Source: Ancylobacter vacuolatus (GTDB taxonomy: Bacteria; Pseudomonadota; Alphaproteobacteria; Rhizobiales; Xanthobacteraceae). From it: DNA of 64,000 bases. Positions 1 through 11,063 of the stretch are shown in pieces. The DNA is taken from positions 1 through 64,000 of the forward strand of contig NZ_JAUSUH010000006.1 of NCBI RefSeq assembly GCF_030813595.1, given 5' to 3'. The notes under the pieces were generated by a model. The model was given only the letters and a program-made list of their open reading frames with translations, ran no database searches and was not told the origin of the DNA. The position numbers were made by a program, and so were the translations under genes. The stretch's first letter is position 1; every line of letters starts with the position of its first letter.

Positions 1-1131
1 CGGCTTGAAGCCCGGATGCACCACCGCCCCGTCCTTGGTCAGCAGCGTCGCCTTCACCAGCTCGTCGTCCCACTTCACCGCGAGCGCCTTGGTGCTCTTG
101 TCCACCAGCGTCTCGACAAAGGCGTAGAGGTTCTTGGCGTAGAGCTGCGAGGCGGTGGCCGCGAGGCGTCCCGGCACGTTGAGATGGCCGACGATTTTGA
201 CCCCGTTGGCCGTGGTCACCACCTCGCCGGCGACCGCGCCCTCGACATTGCCGCCGCGCTCCACCGCGAGGTCGATCAGGATCGAGCCCGGCTTCATCGC
301 CGCCACCGTGTCGGCGGAAACGAGCTTGGGCGCCGGCCGGCCGGGGATCAGCGCCGTGGTGATGACGATGTCCTGCTTGGCGATGTGGGCGGCGGTGAGC
401 GCCGCCTGCTTGGCCTGGTATTCCGCCGACATCGCCTTGGCGTAGCCGCCCGCGGTCTCCGCCTGCTTGAACTCCTCGTCCTCCACCGCGATGAACTTGG
501 CGCCGAGGGATTCGACCTGTTCCTTCGCCGCCGGGCGCACATCGGTGGCCGAGACCACCGCGCCGAGGCGCCGCGCCGTGGCGATCGCCTGCAGCCCGGC
601 AACGCCCGCGCCCATGATGAAGACGCGCGCCGCCGGCACGGTGCCGGCCGCCGTCATCATCATCGGGAAGGCCCGGCCGAACTCGGACGACGCGTCGATC
701 ACCGCGCGGTAGCCGGCAAGGTTCGCCTGAGAGGACAGCACGTCCATCACCTGCGCCCTTGTGATGCGCGGCATCAGCTCCATCGCGAAAAGCGAGGCGC
801 CGGTGCCGGCGATCTCGGTGAGCGCGGCCTCATGGCCATGCGGGTCGGCGATGGCGATGACGAGCGCGCCGGGGTTGATCCCCTTGAGCGCCGACGCCTC
901 CGGCCGCCGCACGGCGAGCACCAGATCCGCCCCCGAAACCGCCGCCGCATTATCCGCGACGACCGTGGCGCCCGCGCCCTCATACTCAGCATCGCCAATC
1001 CCCGACGCCACCCCCGCCCCAGAGGCGACAACAACAGTCGCACCAATACCGATATAGCGCTTTACCGTGTCGGGACTTCCCGCCACGCGCGGCTCAAGGC
1101 CCGCCTCTTCCTTCAGTATTGCCAATCGCAT
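1..1131 (-). CDS. pntA: NAD(P) transhydrogenase alpha subunit, 3' end cut by window
   Basis: This is the soluble NAD(H)-binding (domain I) subunit of the proton-translocating transhydrogenase, which uses the proton gradient to reduce NADP with NADH. The frame is open from an ATG at 1131 to the window edge, giving 377 residues. It begins MRLAILKEEAGLEPRVAGSP, the N-terminal fold shared by alanine dehydrogenase and PntA, and near the edge it reads LLTKDGAVVHPGF, typical of the end of domain I. Alphaproteobacterial split-type PntA proteins are about 380 aa, so probably only a few residues are missing. The gene lies 56 bp downstream of pyc on the same strand and could be cotranscribed with it. 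The membrane subunits would be expected just outside the window. Family assignment is confident; the three-subunit arrangement is inferred. Confidence 0.9.
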   Translation of the reverse strand, partial: MRLAILKEEAGLEPRVAGSPDTVKRYIGIGATVVVASGAGVASGIGDAEYEGAGATVVADNAAAVSGADLVLAVRRPEASALKGINPGALVIAIADPHGHEAALTEIAGTGASLFAMELMPRITRAQVMDVLSSQANLAGYRAVIDASSEFGRAFPMMMTAAGTVPAARVFIMGAGVAGLQAIATARRLGAVVSATDVRPAAKEQVESLGAKFIAVEDEEFKQAETAGGYAKAMSAEYQAKQAALTAAHIAKQDIVITTALIPGRPAPKLVSADTVAAMKPGSILIDLAVERGGNVEGAVAGEVVTTANGVKIVGHLNVPGRLAATASQLYAKNLYAFVETLVDKSTKALAVKWDDELVKATLLTKDGAVVHPGFKP

Positions 1132-1187
1132 TTTTGCCTGCCTCCCAAGATCGCCTTCCTCCCGAGAAGGTCGTTAACCGTTTCGTT

Positions 1188-4661
<3,474 letters not shown>

Positions 4662-5100
4662 GGCGTGGCGTCACCCGTGGTTGCGGTCAGCGAATGTTGA
4701 AAACTCGAAACCTGCATCCTGCTGCGGACCAAACGGGCGCCCCGCCTGCCTGCCGCTGCCGGAACCGGCAGAAGGGCGATGCATCAGCCATGCCGTATTC
4801 CGTGACGGGATACCGGCGCTCAGGCAGATGCCGCATGCGTGACACGCATAGTGGTATACAGAATTACGCATGCCAGCAAGATTTTTCAGCCGGACCGGCG
4901 TCGCGGGCGGCGTCCTGTCCCCGGCCTGGACGGTTGCCAATGCTGACCCAGCGTCACGCTTTTATGCGCCGCGCGGCCCTGCGCGTCGCGAAAGGGACAC
5001 GCTGCGGTGCAAGATAACATCCGAGAGACAGACGTAGACTTTTGGTCCATATGAGACGCGCCGGTGCCGCGCATCGGCGAGCCCACCGACGGAGGATATT
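4662..5100. other. pyc-pyk divergent intergenic region
   Basis: This 439-bp spacer between divergent pyc and pyk holds no convincing gene. The short open frames in it lack a good ribosome site and a recognisable product. It must carry the promoters of both genes, but I cannot place -35/-10 boxes with confidence. A palindromic block in its middle is listed separately, and a strong ribosome site (GGAGGATATT) abuts the pyk start. Confidence 0.6.
4833..4873. promoter_or_regulatory. nested palindromes, candidate operator
   Basis: GCATGCGT (4833-4840) is exactly repeated in inverted form as ACGCATGC (4866-4873). A second dyad, ATGCGT-GAC-ACGCAT, lies at 4835-4849, and a GTATAC core in TGGTATACAG lies at 4852-4861. 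A GTATAC core is typical of sites bound by FCD-type GntR repressors, but no such regulator is encoded nearby. Its position, about 170 bp from pyc and 230 bp from pyk, would allow control of either gene. The structure is seen directly; the operator role is inference. Confidence 0.35.
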
Positions 5101-6648
5101 ATGGTTAGCAGGCGTGGACGCGCGACCAAGATCGTGGCGACGCTGGGTCCGGCTTCTTCGAGCCCGGAAATGATCAAGGCGCTTTATGAGGCCGGGGTCG
5201 ATGTGTTCCGGCTGAATTTCAGCCACGGCACCCAGGAAAACCATGGCCGCGTTCTGGCCTCTGTGCGGGCGCTCGAAAAGGAAGTCCGCCGGCCGATCGG
5301 CGTGCTCGCCGACCTGCAGGGCCCCAAGCTGCGCCTCGGCCGCTTCGAGAACGGCTTCATCAACCTGACCGCCGGCTCGACCATCCGCTTCGACACCGAC
5401 CCGACGCCCGGCAACGAGACCCGCGTCTCGATTCCCCACCCGGAAATTCTCGAAGCCCTCAATGAGGGCTCCACCGTGCTGCTCGACGACGGCAAGGTGC
5501 GGGTACGGGTGGTGAAGAAGGGCGCCGGCTATATCGACGCCGAAGTGGTCGCCGGCAACAAGCTGTCGAACAACAAGGGCTTCAACGTCCCCGACGTGCT
5601 GCTGCCGGTCTCGGCGCTCACCGACAAGGACCGCTCCGACCTGTTCTTCGCCCTCGACCTTGGCGTCGAGTGGATCGCGCTCTCCTTCGTGCAGCGCCCC
5701 GAGGACGTGATTGAGGCCAAGGAGCTGATCCAGGGCCGCGCCCAGATCAACCTGAAGCTGGAAAAGCCGCTCGCGGTCGAGCACCTCACCCGCCTCACCG
5801 AGCTGTCGGACAGCATCATGGTGGCGCGCGGTGATCTCGGCGTCGAGCTGTCGCTGCCGGAAATCCCGGCGCTGCAGAAGCGCGTCATCCGCGAATCCCG
5901 CCGCCTCGGCAAGCCGGTGATCGTGGCGACGCAGATGCTGGAATCGATGATCAGCGCCCCGGTGCCGACCCGCGCCGAAGTCTCCGACGTCGCCACCGCC
6001 GTCTATGACGGCGCCGACGCGGTGATGCTCTCGGCCGAAAGCGCCGCCGGCCAGTACCCGGTGGAAGCCGTGGCGATGATGGACCAGATCATCAAGCAGG
6101 TGGAGCGCGATCCCGGCTACCGCGCGATCATCGAATCGCAGCGTCCCGAGCAGGGCCATTCGGTGGCCGATGCGGTGACGCAGGCCGCCTATCACGCGGC
6201 GCTGTCGACCAATGCGGCGGCGATCGTCACCTACACCCTGTCCGGCACCACCACGCTGCACGCGGCGCGCGAGCGCCCGCGCATCCCGATCATCGGCATC
6301 GCCAGCCAGCTGTCGACCGCCCGCCGGCTCGTCATGTCCTATGGCGTGCATGTCGTGCACGCGCCGGAGGAAATCCACACCTTCGGCGAGATGGCGGCCA
6401 AGGCGACGCAGGTGACGGTGGAGCATGGCTTCGCCACCGAGGGCGACCTGATCGCCATCACCGCCGGCGTGCCCTTCGCCACCCCCGGCACCACCAATGT
6501 GCTGCGCCTCGTCACCATCGACAAGGCGATGGCCCACCGCACCCCGCGCCCGGAAGAGGCCGGCGATTCCATGCGCCCGCGCGCCGCGGCGATGAAGGCG
6601 GACGACGCCGTGCTGCGCTCCGCCCCGGTGGAACCGGCAGCGGAGTGA
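5101..6648 (+). CDS. pyk: pyruvate kinase
   Basis: This enzyme converts phosphoenolpyruvate and ADP to pyruvate and ATP, the last step of lower glycolysis. The 515-aa protein opens RRGRATKIVATLGPASSSPE and continues with the LNFSHGT motif of the PK barrel. The catalytic-loop and metal region follows (VMVARGDLGVELS, then KPVIVATQMLESM and PTRAEVSDVATAVYDGADA). It ends in the C-terminal effector domain. Most bacterial PKs are about 470-480 residues. The surplus is a tail of roughly 40 residues after LRLVTIDKAMAH, rich in Ala, Pro and charged residues and probably disordered. The start is supported by GGAGGATATT directly upstream. A strong terminator follows the gene. Confidence 0.97.
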   Translation: MVSRRGRATKIVATLGPASSSPEMIKALYEAGVDVFRLNFSHGTQENHGRVLASVRALEKEVRRPIGVLADLQGPKLRLGRFENGFINLTAGSTIRFDTDPTPGNETRVSIPHPEILEALNEGSTVLLDDGKVRVRVVKKGAGYIDAEVVAGNKLSNNKGFNVPDVLLPVSALTDKDRSDLFFALDLGVEWIALSFVQRPEDVIEAKELIQGRAQINLKLEKPLAVEHLTRLTELSDSIMVARGDLGVELSLPEIPALQKRVIRESRRLGKPVIVATQMLESMISAPVPTRAEVSDVATAVYDGADAVMLSAESAAGQYPVEAVAMMDQIIKQVERDPGYRAIIESQRPEQGHSVADAVTQAAYHAALSTNAAAIVTYTLSGTTTLHAARERPRIPIIGIASQLSTARRLVMSYGVHVVHAPEEIHTFGEMAAKATQVTVEHGFATEGDLIAITAGVPFATPGTTNVLRLVTIDKAMAHRTPRPEEAGDSMRPRAAAMKADDAVLRSAPVEPAAE

Positions 6649-6676
6649 CGCGCCGCGGCTCACCCGCACCGACACA

Positions 6677-6710
6677 CGAAAGGCCCGGCTTGCGCCGGGC
6701 CTTTTTCGTT
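6677..6710 (+). terminator. intrinsic terminator after pyk
   Basis: The perfect stem AGGCCCGGC / GCCGGGCCT (6681-6689 with 6694-6702) has a TTGC tetraloop and is followed by a T run. The outer CGAA/TTCG bases extend the stem. It is placed about 30 bp after the pyk stop, as expected for a rho-independent terminator. Confidence 0.92.
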
Positions 6711-6769
6711 GCAGGCGGGGCGGGGATCTGGCGGACTGGGGTGGCACTCGGCCAACCCAGGAGATCCCC

Positions 6770-7171
6770 ATGACCCTTACCGGTGGCTGCAATTGCGGGC
6801 AGGTCCGTTACCAGATCGAGGGGGCGCCGCTGCGCGTCGGGCTGTGCCATTGCGCCACTTGCCGCAAGCAGTCCGGCTCGGCCTTCTCCTTCTTCGCCAT
6901 CTGGCCGCGCGCACGCGTCAGCCTTTCGGGCGAGCTGGCCTGCTGGCAGGTCCGGGCGGGGGGAGAGCGCTTCTGCCCCACCTGCGGTTCGCAGCTGTTC
7001 TGCTGGGAGGAGGGCTCCGACGAGATCGAGGTCAAGCTCGGCACGCTGGACGCGCCGCCCAGCGCGCTGGTGCCGTCCTACGAACTGTGGACGATCCGCC
7101 GCGAGAACTGGCTGGCGCCGCAGGAAGGCTGCGCCCAGCACGCGCGCGACCGGGAGGAGAAAGGCGGATAG
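6770..7171 (+). CDS. GFA-family (Mss4-like) zinc-binding protein
   Basis: A 133-aa protein of the GFA family, named after the glutathione-dependent formaldehyde-activating enzyme. Most members have no proven substrate. The zinc-ligand layout is clear: C7-x-C9, then C26-x-C28-xx-C31 (CHCATC), then C69-xx-C72 (CPTC), with the usual RFCPTCGSQLF segment. The length is normal. The start follows AGGAG with good spacing (CCAGGAGATCCCC-ATG). It stands alone between the pyk terminator and a hairpin that begins at its own stop codon. The fold and zinc binding are confident; a role in formaldehyde metabolism should not be assumed. Confidence 0.9.
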   Translation: MTLTGGCNCGQVRYQIEGAPLRVGLCHCATCRKQSGSAFSFFAIWPRARVSLSGELACWQVRAGGERFCPTCGSQLFCWEEGSDEIEVKLGTLDAPPSALVPSYELWTIRRENWLAPQEGCAQHARDREEKGG

Positions 7172-7210
7172 AGCCATGCGCTGACCAAGGATCAGCGCAT
7201 GGCTCTACTT
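7169..7210. terminator. 16-bp perfect hairpin between convergent genes
   Basis: TAGAGCCATGCGCTGA (7169-7184) and its exact inverse TCAGCGCATGGCTCTA (7192-7207) enclose a 7-nt loop. The left arm starts at the GFA stop codon. The hairpin sits between two convergent genes and could stop transcription from both sides, though the flanking T run is weak. It also forms one end of a composite repeat of REP/RIME type (see the next feature). Confidence 0.65.
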
Positions 7211-7270
7211 ATTGTTTTGACGCATTTTCTTCACGCGAACCGGGCTCCACTTCGCTTGAAAATGCTTCGG
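7211..7270. repeat. Rhizobiales REP/RIME-like intergenic repeat
   Basis: The block contains GCATTTTC (7222-7229) and its inverse GAAAATGC (7258-7265), an inner GCGAA/TTCGC pairing, and the sequence TTCACGCGAACCGGG. I recognise this combination (a CGCGAACCGG core flanked by arms of GCATTTTC type) as a very common interspersed palindromic element in Rhizobiales intergenic DNA. Copy number in this genome cannot be judged from one window. Confidence 0.6.
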
Positions 7271-7277
7271 GACGCCC

Positions 7278-7793
7278 TCAGGGCAGCATCACCACCGTGG
7301 TGCCGACGCGCACGCGCTCATACAGGTCGATAATGTCCTCGTTCAGCATCCGCACGCAGCCATAGGAGGCGAAGGTGCCGATGGATTTCGGCTTGTTGGT
7401 GCCGTGAATGGCGTATTGCCCGCCGCCCGTCAGCGTCATGGCGCGGGCGCCCATCGGGTTTTCAGGCGTGCCGCCGGCGATGACATCCGGCAGCTTCGGG
7501 TTGTCGCGCTTGATCTCCTCGGGCGGCGACCAGGCCGGCTCGACATATTTGCGCTCGATCCGGGTCTCGCCCTGCCACTGCTTGCCCTTGCGCCCGACCG
7601 CCACGGGGTAGCGGATCGCCTGCCCCTCGCCGACCACGAGATAGAGGGTGCGCTCCTTGGTGCTGACCACGATGGTGCCGGGGCGGTAGGCCGGATTGGC
7701 GAACGTCACCGTCTCGCGCGCCAGGCTCATGGAGGCGGGAATCAGCAGCGCCGCCGCCGCGACCAGGGCCAGGAGGATTCCACGCCGCATCAT
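7278..7793 (-). CDS. L,D-transpeptidase (YkuD domain), periplasmic
   Basis: A 171-aa secreted peptidoglycan-modifying enzyme. The N-terminus is a signal peptide (MMRRGILLALVAAAALLIPA, with cleavage near residue 26). The YkuD domain carries the catalytic block with H130 in HGTNKP and C146 in SYGCVRM. Such enzymes form 3-3 cross-links or attach proteins to the wall through the catalytic cysteine. The PEEIKRDNPKLPDVIAGG segment is typical of the ErfK/YbiS-like subgroup. The double ATG at the start follows GGGGAG. It is transcribed toward the GFA gene. The exact reaction (cross-linking or anchoring) cannot be told from sequence. Confidence 0.93.
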   Translation of the reverse strand: MMRRGILLALVAAAALLIPASMSLARETVTFANPAYRPGTIVVSTKERTLYLVVGEGQAIRYPVAVGRKGKQWQGETRIERKYVEPAWSPPEEIKRDNPKLPDVIAGGTPENPMGARAMTLTGGGQYAIHGTNKPKSIGTFASYGCVRMLNEDIIDLYERVRVGTTVVMLP

Positions 7794-8060
7794 TCACTCC
7801 CCGCCCGCCGGCCCGTGCCGCATTGGCCTTCCTGATAGCAGCAACCCGCCCGCCCGGGGGCCCGGCCCCCTGCCGAGAGGCGATTCCCGGGAATCTTCGT
7901 GCCCTTTATGCAACAGTCGGCAAAATCCTAGACATGGCAGCGCGGTGCCCCCCTGCTGTCAATTGACCGCCACAAAGGAAGCGCTACTCAACATCTAGTT
8001 AAGACCCTGGCTCCGCCCGTCTCATTACTCCGAATTATTTCTAACCTAAGGTAATCCACC

Positions 8061-8219
8061 ATGATCAAGTCGCTCCTCGTCGTCTCCGCCTCCATCTTCA
8101 TGCTCGGCGCCGCCGTCGCCGCCGACATGCCCCAGCCCCAGCCGGTCAAGGCCCAGGCCGCGCCCGTCGGCAAGGCCCCGGTCGGCAAGGCTCCCGAGCC
8201 GATCGCCACCAAGGGCTGA
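8061..8219 (+). CDS. small secreted Ala/Pro-rich protein, 52 aa
   Basis: A short reading frame starting at an ATG with an AAGG ribosome site 9 nt upstream. The first 21 residues (MIKSLLVVSASIFMLGAAVA) look like a classic Sec signal peptide ending AVA-A. The predicted mature part is about 31 residues, rich in Pro, Ala, Gln and Lys, with a duplicated APVGK unit. No domain is recognisable. Its signal peptide, GC-rich codon thirds and ribosome site make it more than chance, and small proteins of this kind are common in Rhizobiales. Function unknown. Confidence 0.6.
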   Translation: MIKSLLVVSASIFMLGAAVAADMPQPQPVKAQAAPVGKAPVGKAPEPIATKG

Positions 8220-8318
8220 GCCTCTTCGCCAGCGCACCCCGTTTGAGGCGTGCTTGACATAAGCGCGGCCGGCCCGTCCGGCCGCGCGATGTGTTCGAGA
8301 GAAAGACGGAGTGCCGTT

Positions 8319-9026
8319 ATGACGATGATCTTCGCGATGACACGTTGCCGCCGCCTCGCCCTCGCGCTGTGCGCCCTCACGGCGTCCGGCCTGCTGGCCG
8401 CGCCGGCCTTCGCCACGCAGGCCGTTGCGACGCAGACGGCTGCGACGTCACCTTCCGGCACAAAGGTCGCCAGCATCAATGCCGGCGCCTCTGCCGCCAC
8501 CACCCCCGCCGCCGCCACCTCTGCCGCCAGCGCCCCCGGCGCCTCGGAAGCCGCCGCCGTGCCGGCGCCGGCGCCCTATTATGTCGATTTCCGCGCCCGC
8601 ACCGCCGCCACCTATGGCCATGCCTTCCTGTGGTACGGCAAGTCGAGCGAGCGCGCCGTTGAGGTGGCCGGCCTCCACCCGGCGACCGACAGCCCGGTGC
8701 CCTATGTGCTCGGGCACTTCATGTTCGTGCAGTCGGAAACCGGCGCCAGCTATGGCGATCTCGACGAGCAGTATCTGACCGCCAATTACCGGGTCTACCT
8801 GTCCGAGGAAGACGCGCCCAAGGTGTTCGCCTATATCCAGAAGCTGCAGAAGACGACGCCGTTCTGGAATGCCACCACCACCAACTGCACCTGGTTCATC
8901 GGCCAGGTCGCTTCCTTCATGGGTCTCGATACCCCCTCGCATCTTCTTCTTCCGGAGGATTATGTGAACGAGCTCAAGAAGATGAACGACAGCCGCAACA
9001 TGGCGAGCCTCGCGCCCGGCCGCTGA
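8319..9026 (+). CDS. secreted hypothetical protein with His...Asn-Cys motifs
   Basis: A 235-aa predicted periplasmic protein. I chose the ATG at 8319 because it follows ACGGAG and gives a proper signal peptide (CRRLALALCALTASGLLAAP, cut near AFA). A low-complexity Ala/Thr/Ser/Pro linker follows to about residue 85. The globular part contains TYGHAFLWYG and, later, TTNCTWFIGQVASFMG. A GHAF-type histidine followed by an NC-type cysteine resembles circularly permuted papain/NlpC-like enzymes (DUF4105/Lnb N-domain style), but the match is by motif only. If it is active, H and C would be the catalytic pair. The L,D-transpeptidase nearby fits a role in the cell envelope. Function not established. 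Confidence 0.75.
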   Translation: MTMIFAMTRCRRLALALCALTASGLLAAPAFATQAVATQTAATSPSGTKVASINAGASAATTPAAATSAASAPGASEAAAVPAPAPYYVDFRARTAATYGHAFLWYGKSSERAVEVAGLHPATDSPVPYVLGHFMFVQSETGASYGDLDEQYLTANYRVYLSEEDAPKVFAYIQKLQKTTPFWNATTTNCTWFIGQVASFMGLDTPSHLLLPEDYVNELKKMNDSRNMASLAPGR

Positions 9027-9219
9027 CAGCAGGGCTGCGCGTCTGGCCCGCGCGCAACGGCGCACGCCTACCGCACGCACCCCGCCCGCCTCCTCACACG
9101 CGACAATCCGGCACGGGCCGGTGGTCGGGACTTATTCCTATTCCCACCGCCGGCGATTTTGTGCTTTTAGGGCTTTCGCTTCAGGCGCCCGCGTGGGGCG
9201 CCCCTCCAGGAGAGCCGCG

Positions 9220-9786
9220 TTGCGGGTCACGAAAGCCAAGGTCGCCGAGCATCGCCGGGCGATCCTCGATTCCGCCTCCCGCCTGTTTCGCGAGCGCGGC
9301 TTCCGGGAGGTCGGCGTCGCCGAGATCATGCAGGCGAGCGGGCTGACCCATGGCGCCTTCTACGGCCATTTCCGCTCCAAGGCGGAGCTTGCCGATCACG
9401 TCTGCCAGGAGGCCTGCGCCAACGGGGCGCTGGCCTGGCTGAAATCGGCCTCGCTCACCGAGATTCTCGACCGCTACCTCACCCCCGCCCATCGTGACAA
9501 CCCGGCCGCCGGCTGCGCCCTCGCAGCGCTGGGCGCAGAGGTCGCGCGCCAGTCGGGCGAGGTGCAGAAAAGCTATGCCGAGGGCACGGGCCACTATGTC
9601 GACGCCCTTGAGCGCCACATGGACGACGCCCCGCCGGAAGCTCGGCGCAAGCAGGCCATGGCGGTGCTGTCCTGCATGGTCGGCGCCCTTACCCTGGCGC
9701 GCGGCGTGGCGAGCGGCGACCCGGCGCTCTCCGACGCCATCCTCGCCGCCGCGCGCGAGCAATTGCGCAGCCATTTCGGCGCGTAA
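9220..9786 (+). CDS. TetR/AcrR-family transcriptional regulator
   Basis: A one-domain repressor of 188 aa. The N-terminal helix-turn-helix is clear: RRAILDSASRLFRERGFREV, then VAEIMQASGLTHGAFYGHF, then RSKAELA. The C-terminal ligand domain is generic. I chose the TTG at 9220 because AGGAG lies 9 nt upstream and the protein then has the family length. The frame is open further upstream to 9121, but that part is not TetR-like. It lies 84 bp before amiC on the same strand and may regulate that locus or an unrelated target. The ligand cannot be predicted. Confidence 0.88.
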   Translation: MRVTKAKVAEHRRAILDSASRLFRERGFREVGVAEIMQASGLTHGAFYGHFRSKAELADHVCQEACANGALAWLKSASLTEILDRYLTPAHRDNPAAGCALAALGAEVARQSGEVQKSYAEGTGHYVDALERHMDDAPPEARRKQAMAVLSCMVGALTLARGVASGDPALSDAILAAAREQLRSHFGA

Positions 9787-9870
9787 AGGGGGCAAACGCC
9801 GTATTGCGCCGCGCGCCCCCGGCTGGTCGCATGGGCCGGACGAGGTTCCGGTGCGGAGTGCAGGCGGCCG

Positions 9871-11049
9871 ATGCGGAGAGCTTCCCCGGCTCATGAGACG
9901 AAAGACGCGGCCTGGCGGGTGGGACTGCTGTTCTCCGCCACTGGGGTGACGGCGGATGTGGAAACCTCGCAGCTCGGCGGCACGCTGCTTGCCATTGACG
10001 AGATCAACGCCGCCGGCGGCGTGCGCGGGCGGCGCATCGAGGCGGTGGCCTATGACCCTGCCTGCGACCCCCGCGCCTTTCGTGGCCTCGCCGAAAAGCT
10101 GCTGACCGAGGATGGCGTGCGGCTCCTCTTCGGCTGCTACATGTCCTCCACCCGCAAGGCGGTGCTCCCCATTGTCGAGGCGCAGGGCGGGCTGCTGTTC
10201 TACCCCACGCTTTACGAGGGCTTCGAGTATTCGCGCCACTGCGTCTATACCGGCGCGGCGCCGAACCAGAATTCGATCCAGCTCGCCGCCTATCTGCTGC
10301 GCCATTACGGCAACCGCTTCTTTCTCATCGGCTCCGACTACGTCTATCCCCACGAATCCAACCGCATCATGAGCGATTTCGTGGTGCAGTCGCGCGGGCG
10401 GGTGCTGGGCGAGGTCTATGTGCCGCTCAGTGCGCCCGAGGCCGCCTTCGCCGAGGTGATGGAGAAGGTGCGCGAGGCCGAACCGGACGTCATCTTCTCC
10501 ACCGTGGTCGGCACGGACACCGCCCGCCTCTATGCGGCGCACCACGCCGCCGGCTTCTCGGCCCGCCGGCTGCCGATCGCCAGCCTCACCACTAGCGAGG
10601 CGGAGGTGGCGCTGATGCCGCGCGAGGTGGCGGTCGGCCACATCACCGCCGCGCCTTTCTTCGAGACGCTGGGCACGCCGGCGGCGCGGCGCTTCGTCGC
10701 CGCCTTCAAGAAGCGCAACGGCGTGCACCGGCCGGTGACGGCGGCGGCGGAGGCGGCCTATTTCCAGCTGCACATCGCCATGCAGGCGCTGGAGCGCGCC
10801 GGCACCGATGCGCCCGAAGCGCTGCTGGCCGAACTCGGCGCCGGCAGCTTCGAGGCGCCGCAGGGGCGGGTGCGGATCGAGCCCAGCAATCACCATGCCT
10901 GGCTGCGCCCGCGCATCGCCGAGATCGGCGCGGATGGGCGCTTTCACATCGTGTGGGATGCCGGGGCGGCGGTGAAGCCGGACCCCTATTGCGTGGTTCA
11001 GAACCTAGACGACTGGCCGGCCGATGGCCGCCGGTTCGCGCTGTCGTGA
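9871..11049 (+). CDS. amiC: AmiC-like amide sensor, negative regulator of amidase
   Basis: In Pseudomonas, AmiC binds short amides and, when unliganded, holds the antiterminator AmiR inactive. This 392-aa protein has the periplasmic-binding (Peripla_BP) fold but no signal peptide, as expected for the cytoplasmic sensor. Recognisable AmiC segments include GCYMSSTRKAVLPIVE, YPTLYEGFEYS, APNQNSIQLAAYL, VVGTDTARLYA, IASLTTSEAEVALM and the C-terminal PDPYCVVQNLDDW. The amide-contact residues of known AmiC lie in the first two. It is followed after 14 bp by amiR. The alternative, a urea or amide ABC-transporter binding protein, is disfavoured by the missing leader and by the amiR-amiE neighbours. 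Confidence 0.92.
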   Translation: MRRASPAHETKDAAWRVGLLFSATGVTADVETSQLGGTLLAIDEINAAGGVRGRRIEAVAYDPACDPRAFRGLAEKLLTEDGVRLLFGCYMSSTRKAVLPIVEAQGGLLFYPTLYEGFEYSRHCVYTGAAPNQNSIQLAAYLLRHYGNRFFLIGSDYVYPHESNRIMSDFVVQSRGRVLGEVYVPLSAPEAAFAEVMEKVREAEPDVIFSTVVGTDTARLYAAHHAAGFSARRLPIASLTTSEAEVALMPREVAVGHITAAPFFETLGTPAARRFVAAFKKRNGVHRPVTAAAEAAYFQLHIAMQALERAGTDAPEALLAELGAGSFEAPQGRVRIEPSNHHAWLRPRIAEIGADGRFHIVWDAGAAVKPDPYCVVQNLDDWPADGRRFALS

Positions 11050-11063
11050 CGGGAGGCGGCGAG

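Noticed and set aside
4671-5086. Small frames in the pyc-pyk spacer
   Set aside because: Cys/Arg-rich products without ribosome sites, recognisable domains or consistent codon use.
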